The position numbers and the translations under genes were made by a program. From Macquaria australasica (taxonomy: Eukaryota > Chordata > Actinopteri > Centrarchiformes > Percichthyidae): a stretch of DNA of 64,000 nt. The stretch's first letter is position 1. Every line of letters begins with the position of its first letter. A model generated the notes under the pieces. The model was given only the letters and a program-made list of their open reading frames with translations, had not been told where the DNA came from and did no database searches. The stretch lies in NCBI GenBank assembly GCA_005408345.1, contig SEMN01000494.1, forward strand, positions 329,364 to 393,363, written 5' to 3'. Below, piece after piece: positions 48,001-56,069 of the stretch.

Positions 48001-48666
48001 TTTAGCTTCATCCTAGAGTTTAAAGAAGTTTCATTTGATCATCAGTCTGTACTAGAAAAGCTTGTATCTGTATTATATGTCAAAATGTCTTTTTAAAAGA
48101 TATTTATGCATGTAGAAGCAATAATAATTCAGGCTTATTAAGTAATTAAATAAGTGAGATCCTCTGTTACAACAGTGTGGGCTGTTTTATTTCTAATGTG
48201 GCCCAATGACTCATTGTTGTTAATTAAATAAAGCGAAGTATGGTTCAAATGTTAAGAGTAAACAGACAACAGGCAAATTAAATGTTTGATCGGGACGAAA
48301 TAACAAACCACTTTACAAAATAAAATCAACTGAAAACCTAAAAGTAAAAAATCATTTTTTCTAATCCATTTTTAAATGAAAAAAAAAAAAGCTTAAGACA
48401 GGATAATTTAATCATTCAATAGTTCCCTAATTGGTTTATTAACAGCTTCATTAAACATGGTGTGTGTGTGTGTGTGTGTCTGTCCAGGAGGTTTTAACCA
48501 GCACGGCTTCCTGTCCAGCGTTGAGTGTTACTCTCCAGAAAGAAATGAATGGACGTGCGTCACCAACATGCCTGCTGGACGCAGCGGCATGGGCGTCGCT
48601 GTTACCATGGAGCCCTGTCCAGGCAGCCTGCCAGAAGAAGAGGAGGATGAGGATGGGGCCACATAG
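38835..48666 (+). CDS. keap1a: Keap1 (Kelch-like ECH-associated protein 1), fish Keap1a type, eleven coding exons
   Basis: Cytoplasmic substrate adaptor of the Cul3 E3 ligase that holds Nrf2 for degradation and senses electrophiles through cysteines. Joined exons (38835-39047, 39852-40051, 40262-40418, 42226-42318, 42823-42969, 43157-43263, 44096-44225, 44552-44748, 46872-47077, 47629-47805, 48488-48666) give 601 residues with every phase consistent; human KEAP1 has 624. Order: short N-terminus, BTB (about 50-155), BACK/IVR (about 156-295), six Kelch blades (about 300-585), acidic tail. Human Cys151, Cys226, Cys241, Cys249, Cys288 and Cys297 correspond to Cys128, 203, 218, 226, 265 and 274 here. 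Human Cys257 is Met234 and Cys273 is Ile250. Keeping Cys288 without Cys273 is the published signature of fish Keap1a. A C1q gene lies antisense in intron 3. Confidence 0.9.
39048..39851 (+). other. keap1a intron 1 (after first coding exon)
   Basis: Non-coding and AT-rich, with a short piece of the 'cgattaatc' family near 39360-39400 (aataatgaaaatagtttttagttgcagccc). Nothing else recognised. Confidence 0.6.
39852..40051 (+). CDS. keap1a: keap1a coding exon 2 (BTB core)
   Basis: Acceptor ATCATCCAG|GTCCAC, donor ATGAG|GTAAAC, 200 nt. Encodes VHKVVLASCSPYFRAMFTSS ... LIDFAYTSHITVGEKCVLHV, with the cysteine equivalent to human Cys151 at residue 128. Confidence 0.93.
40262..40418 (+). CDS. keap1a: keap1a coding exon 3 (end of BTB, start of BACK)
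   Basis: Acceptor TTCTGCAAG|GTATCAG, donor AATGAG|GTGAGG, 157 nt. Encodes YQMEDVAKACCDFL and ANVIGIARFAEEIGCTELHQ then RSREYINTHFNE. Confidence 0.93.
40585..41656 (-). CDS. C1q-domain secreted protein (complement C1q-like), nested in keap1a intron 3; splice joins uncertain
   Basis: Three minus-strand blocks. Block A (41656-41379): signal peptide MKSATALLLTLCLSGALVQA, then a coiled coil with heptad pattern (about residues 30-90, AELGALRATVEELRLMESRL and following). Block B (41094-40968): first part of a C1q domain, GPKVAFSVALTGAVGPFKVE then TTLIYPKIITNIGNAYSTYT. Block C (about 40876-40585): NGVYFFRFNAMDSW, NNQRVLLNYAWN, NAVVLELSQGDVVYMRLP and a C-terminal FSGFLLFSM. Signal, coiled coil and C1q is the usual plan of short fish C1q-like proteins, which are secreted trimers. 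The obvious splice sites do not keep frame: A ends in phase 2 but B needs one base, and C has AA where its acceptor AG is expected. It may be a pseudogene or my borders may be wrong. Confidence 0.75.
41748..41755 (-). promoter_or_regulatory. TATA box of the nested C1q-like gene
   Basis: On the minus strand TATATAAG lies about 92 nt upstream of the MKSATALL start codon, a normal distance for a transcription start and short 5' UTR. It supports the gene as a unit independent of keap1a. Confidence 0.6.
42226..42318 (+). CDS. keap1a: keap1a coding exon 4 (BACK/IVR)
   Basis: Acceptor TTTCCCAG|GTGACT, donor TCTGAG|GTGTGT, 93 nt. Encodes VTKEDEFFSLSHCQLLELIS then QESLKVLCESE. The cysteines match human Cys226 and Cys241. 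Confidence 0.93.
42823..42969 (+). CDS. keap1a: keap1a coding exon 5 (IVR sensor region)
   Basis: Acceptor CATGTCAG|GTGTAT, donor AGCAAG|GTAAAC, 147 nt. Encodes VYKACTDWVRWDMEGRAQYL, then NAVHIYALPPKFLKNQLLSC. Ile250 sits where human has Cys273, Met234 where human has Cys257, and Cys265 matches Cys288. Confidence 0.93.
43157..43263 (+). CDS. keap1a: keap1a coding exon 6 (IVR end, Kelch blade start)
   Basis: Acceptor AACTCCAG|GCCAAT, donor GGCGG|GTAGTT, 107 nt. Encodes ANSCKDFLSKIFQDMTLRKL then PPAPNRGTQLIYVAG. Confidence 0.92.
44096..44225 (+). CDS. keap1a: keap1a coding exon 7 (Kelch 1)
   Basis: Acceptor CTGTTCAG|ATACC, donor TACACT|GTAGGT, 130 nt. Encodes YQQHSLATMEAYNPRSNVWL and PCSGLGACALFGLLYT. 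Tyr307 and Ser336 match pocket residues Tyr334 and Ser363 of human. Confidence 0.92.
44552..44748 (+). CDS. keap1a: keap1a coding exon 8 (Kelch 2)
   Basis: Acceptor GAATCCAG|GTTGG, donor GGAGAG|GTGAGA, 197 nt. Encodes VGGRNLSLQNNTESSALCCY then NPMTNQW and IPRNRVGVGVVDGCIYAVGG. It keeps Arg380, Asn414 and Arg415 equivalents. Asn382 is Leu355. Confidence 0.93.
44749..46871 (+). other. keap1a intron 8, largest coding intron
   Basis: No nested gene seen. It holds a full MITE copy at 45839-46490 and otherwise AT-rich unique-looking sequence. Confidence 0.6.
45839..46490. mobile_element. Palindromic MITE-like element, copy 3 (longest)
   Basis: The left arm is 'aaaggaataggaacatttgcaaagatatgcttatttaccgagagttagatgagaag', then 'gcttagcataaag'. 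The right arm is 'ctaagctataagctaaccgtctcc...gtggtatcaatcttctcatctaactctcagcaag...catcaaactattcatttaaag'. The ends are inverted repeats (…aaaggaatag / ctattcatttaaag). Confidence 0.8.
46872..47077 (+). CDS. keap1a: keap1a coding exon 9 (Kelch 3-4)
   Basis: Acceptor GGTTTGCAG|GTGGG, donor ACTGG|GTGAGT, 206 nt. Encodes WDPESNRWSFVCPM, GGALYVVGGYDGQNRWNTAE and APMNTIRSGLG. The equivalents of Arg483 and Ser508 are kept. Confidence 0.93.
47223..47600. mobile_element. Palindromic MITE-like element, copy 4, abutting a keap1a acceptor
   Basis: Left arm 'caatattttgggaaataggcttatttactttcttgccgagagtttgatgagaag', centre 'agcttagcataaagactggaaac', right arm 'atgctaagctaagctaactggctg...gtggtattgatcttgtcatcgaactctcagcaagaaagtgaataagcc'. 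Its right end is about 28 nt from the exon 10 acceptor. Confidence 0.8.
47629..47805 (+). CDS. keap1a: keap1a coding exon 10 (Kelch 5)
   Basis: Acceptor TCTTTGCAG|GATTGG, donor CTCG|GTCAGT, 177 nt. Encodes YLYAIGGFDERSQLSSVERY, CRSAHGVTVHQGSIFVL. Gln530 and Ser555 equivalents are kept; Tyr525 is Phe498. The acceptor lies about 30 nt after the end of a MITE copy. Confidence 0.93.
48461..48479 (+). repeat. (TG)n directly before the last keap1a acceptor
   Basis: Nine TG units and a T, then CTGTCCAG and exon 11. The repeat stands in place of an ordinary pyrimidine tract. Confidence 0.95.
48488..48666 (+). CDS. keap1a: keap1a coding exon 11 (Kelch 6 and acidic tail)
   Basis: Acceptor CTGTCCAG|GAGG, 179 nt to the TAG stop. 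Encodes GGFNQHGFLSSVECYSPERN, MPAGRSGMGVAVTMEPC and a tail PGSLPEEEEDEDGAT. Phe577 and Ser602 equivalents are kept; Tyr572 is Phe545. The human C-terminal Cys622 and Cys624 have no counterpart. Confidence 0.93.
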
Positions 48667-49225
48667 GATGAGGAGGATGAATGAGGCTGTACGTGGTGCT
48701 GCTTTTCAAGAGAGGGTAAAGTGCATTAAATTTAAAAAACAAAAACCATTCCAGTGTGAAAAGACCTCATATATCCCCACTCTCATGGATCTCATTTTGT
48801 ATCGCGCCGTGGAGTTCTGCACGTACAGTTTGCATGGAAACGCTGAAGAGGAAGAATTATATTTCTACATCTACTAGAACAAGTGATGCAGAAAAACTTG
48901 TAGCATGACAGTGACCTCGCAATGAACAAGGTGCTACAGATAATAATGGTACTATTTAATTAAATAATATTATTCCACAGCTGTTTTTAATCTCTTGGTG
49001 TTCAGTTATTTTTGTAAATTTTGACAGTGAACTTTGAATGGCCTCCAGTGTCCTAATTTCTAATTCCACTTTGTGTTGTATCTCTACCTCTGTCTAAATG
49101 AGCACTTCTCTTATGTGTTTTCTTTATTTTGTGCCAATATAATTTCACCCAAAACTGCCATTCTTTTTATTTTATTTTATTGATTTTGTTTGTGCATTCA
49201 CTATATTTTATGTTGTGTTTCTGAA

Positions 49226-49231
49226 AATAAA
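49226..49231 (+). terminator. keap1a: keap1a polyadenylation signal
   Basis: AATAAA about 560 nt after the stop, following an AT-rich 3' UTR and close to a TG-rich stretch (cacatgtgtgaag). It is the first clear hexamer in a suitable position. Confidence 0.65.
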
Positions 49232-49259
49232 GTTAATCACATGTGTGAAGGATAAATAT

Positions 49260-52200
49260 TTTATTTCGGCACCATATGTTCATCGTTGCAAGTCACATTT
49301 TGGCTCACATGCACTGATGTTAGTAAAGACAAATGTGTTTTTACTGACCTTGTGATCTCAATTAGTAGGATTCATCCACACAAGTGTGTAGCCCCAATAT
49401 GTAACAGCATATGCACTACCACTAGATGGTGGAATAAGTCCAAAAACAACTGCACACCTCAACATAAAAAATGTTTTCTCTGTTTTTTTGTTTTGCCATG
49501 TAAAAGCACCCTAAATGAACTCCCATGACACTGACAGCTCAAAAATAACAGAGCAAAAGAATAAGGGCTCTAAATCTGTTCACATCAATGACACATTAGC
49601 AAAATAATATAAATATGGAATGTGCACACTATGAGCAGTGATATCCTGTTTGGATCAAGAATATTTGTCCATGTTTTATGGCTCACAGAGAATAATTAGC
49701 GCTAGCCAGCGGAGCCTTCACAGCAACCTTTATTCCAGCAGTCCTGAAGAAAGACAGGGTACTGGAGTCACTACAGCATTAGTCATCAACCGCAGACGTC
49801 ACTTGTGTGTTTACTTATCTCTCTCTGCACTGCTGTTCTCTATCTCCTCCGTGGCTCACCTGCAATTATCCCAGCAGGCCACCAAAGAAGACGGTTCTGG
49901 TCAGAGCTATTATTATTCAAATACAGCCTCAGTCATCTCATCATGTTGAGATTTCTGACAGAGAAGAGACACCAATGAATACATGTTCATGTTTGTTTTA
50001 TTGCTTTTCTGAAATAATAGACAGGCAGGTGATTGTGGTCACATGTTTGTCTCCCTTTGAATGTATCTCAGATTTCAAACTCCTCGACATGCAGTTCTTT
50101 GTGAGCATTCATTATTGACAGAGCAACCTGTTGGGCGATGAGCAGAGATGAAGTAGTGGCAGAGGAGGAAGCAGCAGAGCCCTGGTTGTGTGTTCGGGGC
50201 CCCAGAGAGTAAGAGCGGAGACGGTCGATGGTGTAGAGGGCTCTTACTCACTACTTAAAGCCCTACACAAGAGCAAGTGACTCACATGGCGAACGCATGA
50301 CGCAGGCATCTCACACACATGCACACACACATTTGCACATGGATACGCAAATACTTGTGAGCCCGCACACAAACTCATTTCTTTATCTGTCACACGCGCA
50401 TATGTGTGTGTGTGTGTGTGCGCACACTCGTGCAAAACAAAGCTGGCTGTCTTTTATTCGCAGTCTGTGGAAACAGATTTGCCTCAATGCCTTCATTGTC
50501 TCACGAGGGGAGAGGAATACAGAAAGAGATGTAGCACTGTACAGGAGGGAGATTTGCCTTCCGTAGAGAATCAGCGGAGGAAAATTAGTACACATACAGA
50601 TGTAGCTGTTGTACAAGTCTATCTTTTGCATGCCTGCTGCACTATTGCTGTGCAGTTGCACAACCCCAAGAGGAACTGTTGGAGGAGAGACTCTGACTCT
50701 GATAGAGCAGAAGAGATACAGGAAAGGCCAGCTATGAGAGCTGTAATAACAGTTTTTGCTTAATTCTTAATGTTTGTCCACAAACTAAAAAAAATCAGTG
50801 ACTTTATCATGAGCAAAGTCATAACTTTGGTGCATAGTGTTGTACAGTTACACCAGCAGACTGGCAAGAAGAGAATTTGGGCCTGAGACCTGAAAGTGCA
50901 GCTGGAGCCGAGCAAGTCGTCTTCTTGCATGCTTTATTCCTTGGAAGTTTTGCACACAGTTTATGCCCAGCATATTCAAATATATGAATTGAATAGAATC
51001 TATAATCTGATCATCAATCGTTGCATAACAGAGCTTGCAACTACGCAGCATGCTGAAATGTGCGTGTAGGGATTAAAAAGTCCATAGGAGCTTATAAATA
51101 CTATAAGTGACAGTACAGTACGTTGCAACACAGAGCTATCCAGCCTTGTTCAAGTCTGGAGCCTAATGCGGCCGAAACAGCCTGTTCCATCACTGAGTAG
51201 TACAATAAGGCTGGTCCTGTTGGATATGGTTTATTCTGTCTTATTCAGATCTGCATGCAGGCAGGAGGTAGAATCGAGCCTCTATAGGATCTGAAGAGGT
51301 GTGTGTGTGTGTGGGGGGGTAACGCCAGTGGGCCTATAGCTAGATCTGTATAGGTGTGACCTTGGGAAGTGATGACCTCATCAACATCCCTGCCTGCAAA
51401 GCTAATCTGTTACATTCTGAAGGATGCTCCTACGATGGAGCCACCCATGAAGGTGACATTGGTGAGTGGGCCGGTGGCGTGGAAACACACCCCTCAGCGA
51501 GGCACGCGCAAACACATTCAAATGAGGATTACATGCACGCAGGCGCATGTGGGTACTGTACATGCATGCAAATACTGCACCCATATAGTCATGGGACATA
51601 GACGCAACGATTCAAGTGCACCGTCATGATGAACCACTGTAACTACATCAAACTTGATGTACAAAAAAAAAAAAAAACCTTAGTTAACATCATCTGATCG
51701 CCCAGATGCCTGCAGCAGGTGTTGCAGCATGATGGTGGTCAAAAGGTCAGACTGCTTTCTCTAATCTGACCCTAAATAATGCTGGTTTTCTGCTCTGTGG
51801 CCAACACATGAAACTCAGCACATTACCTACCTTTCTTTTTTCAGGAAATGTTGGACTTAGCAACTTTCTCATTCATATGCAGCAGTTTTACTCATATCTG
51901 GGAAGCCTTACTCGAGAGTTTTTTCCACCTCAGAGCTGAGCTGTTGCTGCCTCGCATTGACTGTGAGCTACCATTACCAACGATGCTAACACGTATGACA
52001 GTGCCAGTTTATATGAGTATCCTCTCTGTCAACAGATGCCCTTGAGCAAGGCACGTCCAGCTGATGCAGTGGAAATGATTAGTGAAGAGCAACAGAACAG
52101 AAGGCAGACTGGTGAAGCTGTTATGAATGAGCAAAATGAGTGGGAAGCAGAGCATATGTACTCAGCCAATGTACCATTGCACAAGTTTTAGAAGCAGTTG

Positions 52201-52950
52201 TAGCTACACACTATTTAATCTGTGAAATCTGAAATGAGTTTCTTCTTCTAAATTTGTCCCACAGACCATTGATGCCCATTTATTTATTTATTGATTGATT
52301 GATTTATCTGTTTTCTTCTCTATATGTTTACATGGGAATTGAAAAAGACAAAAGTTTAATTTGAATACTGGACCTTTGTGCCGTGGCCCCCCGCGGACGC
52401 AAGTACACGCACTCACAGCCAACGCGCGGAACAGCTGAAGCTCACTACCCCTGATCTTGAGCATCACATTATGAGTCGCTTCGCCTGATGAAGGTTAAAG
52501 CATCACCTGCATTCATGACATCTGCAAGAGGTAAAATAGTACATGGAGTCGACAAATAACAAACCCTGAGAATGAAATGATTTATATGTAATCTAAAATG
52601 TCATATGTTGGGAATATCTGTTGACACAACAGACGCATAGATTAATTATAAAATATTTGAATAGGAGTCTTGTTTCTTTAGGCATTTACAATGTGTCTGT
52701 GGCACTCTATGGTGAGTTCATATGACCTTATACTTTTAAAGATCTAGTATCATAGTGAAATTGCTGAAGTGACATATAGTTTTAGAGATCTTTGCATGGT
52801 GTTTCGTAGAGTATTATTATAATTACATGCAGAGAGACTGCTGTTGTTTTTGGTTAGTGATCGGAGCCTGCCTGTTGTGGGCATGTAGTGCGGCCGACTG
52901 GTCTGTGTGTTCACTTCAACTGTGTTTCTCTCAGACTCTGAGGAAAGCAT
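49260..52950. other. Intergenic downstream of keap1a, no gene seen
   Basis: Contains a (TG)9 run at 50402-50421, a (GT)n-G7 patch at 51300-51319 and an A15 run near 51662. No coding exon or RNA gene was recognised. Confidence 0.55.
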
Positions 52951-53054
52951 GAGTGGACGGTTTCAAGCTCCCCTCTCGCTGAATTGATTCTACTATGGGT
53001 CCTCCAGAAACACGGCGCTGAAACACGGGGGAGCTGCACTTCAAGCTGTTCCTT

Positions 53055-53510
53055 ATGTTCACCCTTTTTGACACTTTCAACACGCCACGTTTGACGAATT
53101 CAAGTTTATTACACCGCGATACAATTTGTGATGCCGCTACAACGTACGCGCTTGCCAGTGACACCCGCTTTCCTGATTATGCACGTTTCCAGCTCCCCCC
53201 TGTACCCAAAGATGGTATATTCCACAATTTATTCCAGGGAAAGACTGACAGTTTTTTGGGTCATGAAGCAGCTGTTCAAGTCAGTGGTTCGCCCTCCCTC
53301 CGCAAGAATAGGGAATTAGTACATTTCAAATTAGATAACGACAAACGTTGGTGCAAGAGAAAAAGTATGACATTGTGTCCGTGGCACAAAATAAACCATT
53401 TAAACACGAGCAAAAATATTTTATTATTGTTAAAACAAAAAACATTTTTTTTAATCACAGTTAATTTCCCAACACATCAATGTGAACAATGTTATGTGTG
53501 TTGTTTATAA
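53055..53510 (+). other. Uncharacterised 151-residue open frame
   Basis: The longest open frame in the right third that is not built from simple repeats. Its first 90 or so codons (MFTLFDTFNTPRLTNSSLLH... FPDYARFQLPPVPKDG) have mixed composition and some CpG. The last third is AT-rich and looks non-coding. I recognise no domain, splice site or family. It may be chance or an old mobile-element remnant. Confidence 0.15.
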
Positions 53511-53601
53511 TTTTGCAGTTGTTTTAGTGCAGCGGAGTGAATAAGTAGAGCAACTTCCTTTTAAAATTCTTGTGATATTAAAGGTTGAGAACAGATCTCC
53601 C

Positions 53602-53602
53602 T

Positions 53603-53633
<31 letters not shown>

Positions 53634-53634
53634 A
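53602..53634. repeat. (CA)n microsatellite
   Basis: About 16 CA units with one CATA interruption. Confidence 0.9.
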
Positions 53635-53639
53635 CACGC

Positions 53640-55870
53640 ATACTGTAGCAGACCTACAGTAGAAAGTGGAGTTGAACAATGGTGGAATTACTGTTAACCC
53701 CTCTTCAATAAATCCAGTCAGCGTTAGGTTGTGCCAATCCATCAGCCTCCTATATAGGTTTAAATGAGAGATTTCATTCTGGCCCTGTTATAAAGGTAGA
53801 CAGTTCAAACATCTGAACTGACTTGGCTATACTCAACCTGGTTATTATAAATTACATGATCAATACATCTCAGAACACCTTTTTAATTTCTGCATAGATT
53901 AACATGTGGAACGCATGCAACCATTTGTGCTTTTACCTTAAGTGTGGAAAAAACACTGTGTGTTTATGAGGAGTGGCTGAATTTATGCATAGTGCTGCAT
54001 GCTAATACTACTGATTGTTTTTGTGCGTGTGTGTGTGTGTGTGCGCGGGTCAAGCCCCTTGGAAACAGCGGCAGAGGTCCTCTGCTTTTAAGTGGATTAA
54101 AACTCCAGCACAATCCCCAGGGCCAGCAGGCATTGGACAGACTGGGTGTAGTTTAGATGAGGACTTAAGACTGATTATCTCTCATGCTGCCTTTGTTTTT
54201 GCTGCTACTGTTGCGTTTATGGGTAACACTGTACAGTATATGGAAATCTGTGTGCTGTACATATTAGCAGTGAGCACAGGTATTAGCCAGTCAGTCTGCA
54301 AATCAGGGCTGTTGTGTTTTTACCATCTGCGTTGAATCTTTTGCTGAGTTTCAGCCCAGCTCCACTTTGAACATCAGCTGTTACCAACTTTGCCGTGCTG
54401 CCACAGTGGAAAGATTCCTCAGCTCTGAATGTATACCTGCAGAGTGTTTATGTTTAGTCTGCCGTCATGCAGCCTGTCTTATCTACGCTGTAATATGTGA
54501 GCTCCTGTTATGGTTTCCCCGGGACCCAGTGTGTCACTCCCATACTTCTTGCAGTGTGTCAGCACCAATTAACCAGGTCAATATTTCTGTGCTCCAGTTG
54601 TTGCAATTCTGAATCTGATACTAATTCAACTTCTGATTTTGATGTCTCATACTGAAAAAATATTCCAGTACTTAACTGTATATTAACCAGTGTCCATAAA
54701 ATGCCCTGATTTAAGGCCAAAAGATGGAGTTCATTATTTAATATCTCACATTTATGGGTTAGCATACAAGAACCCTAATTTATTTTCACTTTGAGGATTA
54801 AGGCTCCCTTTTTCTAAATGTAATATATTACAATTTGGGACACATTTTCTTTAATGTTTGTGTTAAGTAATATATTGTTGGGAATTCAGTGGTTGTTTTC
54901 CTTTTTGTGACTCAACATGATCTTCATAACCTCTATAATCTTCTTAGGATTCATGAGGCTTGGAACCAATGAAACAAATTAAATGATCCAGCTTTTCTTT
55001 TTTTTTTTTTTCTCATAGAGATAGCTGCTGTTTTATTGAGTGAGCATCACTAGGTTTTCGAAAGCAATGACAATAACAGTACATAAATGAAGTCACGTAC
55101 TCTTATAGTCGTAATGCTTTGGGTGTGGATCTGGCTTCTGAAATCACATTATCTGCTCTGTCTCTGTCACTCCCTCCTTCGCTGTTACTGTCCACTGTAT
55201 ACGACCCAGTGATGCAGAGATGCTATAAAATTAGTGTTTAAGGAAGTAATGACAACAAGATAACAATGTCTTTGGCATACAGAAGGTGATGTGCTCTACT
55301 TAACTATATACTTTGTTTTACCACTGAATTTGTTCTAGACACTGATGCATTTTCTTTTGTGTTTATTTGTTACTTTGTAGCCTAAAAAAGCCGAAATCTG
55401 CACACTATAGTGAATTCATTTGACAGTGTCTCTAACATGTAGGATGAGGTTTCAAACTGTAGGTTTATCAGCATGTTCTAAATGGGTTCAAATGTTGCTG
55501 TGCATATTACAAAATAAAATATGTGAAATATTGGCAGCTAAATGCCAGTTTGCATGGTTATGTATGTCTTTGATTTAAGCGTCCACTTGCCTATCCAGCA
55601 CAAGCTAATTTTCAATTTTGTTGGATATGTCTTTGCTTATCATGTGTATCAAATGTAACCAAACTTAAAATAAGATAAGTATAAAGGGTGTAAATATAAC
55701 TTTCCAATCAAGTCATGGGGGGTGACACTGGTGCCGGCGATGGACCAGGACCAGTGGAGCCTTTTTACAAACTGGCCTACAGTTACGCTGGTTTGACAAT
55801 TACATGACAAAATGTTCTGGCTGTAACAGGAATTCTTTGTGAACAGGCGTTGTCATGTCCAGTTAGTGCA
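53640..55870. other. Intergenic, no gene seen
   Basis: AT-rich DNA with a (GT)n run at 54026-54042 and a T14-type run near 54998-55012. No gene supported. Confidence 0.55.
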
Positions 55871-55879
55871 ATTATTGTA

Positions 55880-56068
55880 TAGTATTTTATTTTTATTGTT
55901 AGGCTATTTTATGTTGTGCTTTTTTGGATGTTTTGGTGTGCATTAGTCTCTAAATCCATTTTTAACATCCTACGTTTTGTCAATCGCTTGTAAAGCACTT
56001 TGAATTGCATTTGATTTGTTTGAAAGGTGCTATATAAATGCATTTTTATTGACTGATTGATTGTTTAG
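55880..56068 (+). mobile_element. 3' tail of a fish LINE-type retroelement
   Basis: Contains cttgtaaagcactttgaatt and 'gaaaggtgctatataaatgca', ending in 'tattgactgattgattg'. The phrase 'gtaaagcacttt...gaaaggtgctatataaat' is the conserved end of a widespread fish retroelement, and the short ATTG repeats fit its terminal array. No coding part is attached. Confidence 0.6.
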
Positions 56069-56069
56069 T

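Noticed and set aside
38835..48666. Assigning the BTB-Kelch gene to another KLHL family
   Set aside because: The MGEKCVLHV-type Cys151 context, the IVR cysteines, GGRN, IPRNRVGVGV and VTMEPC are specific to Keap1.
53584..53640. CRISPR-like regular repeats at CA/GT tracts
   Set aside because: The repeats are contiguous dinucleotides without spacers, and the DNA is from a vertebrate.
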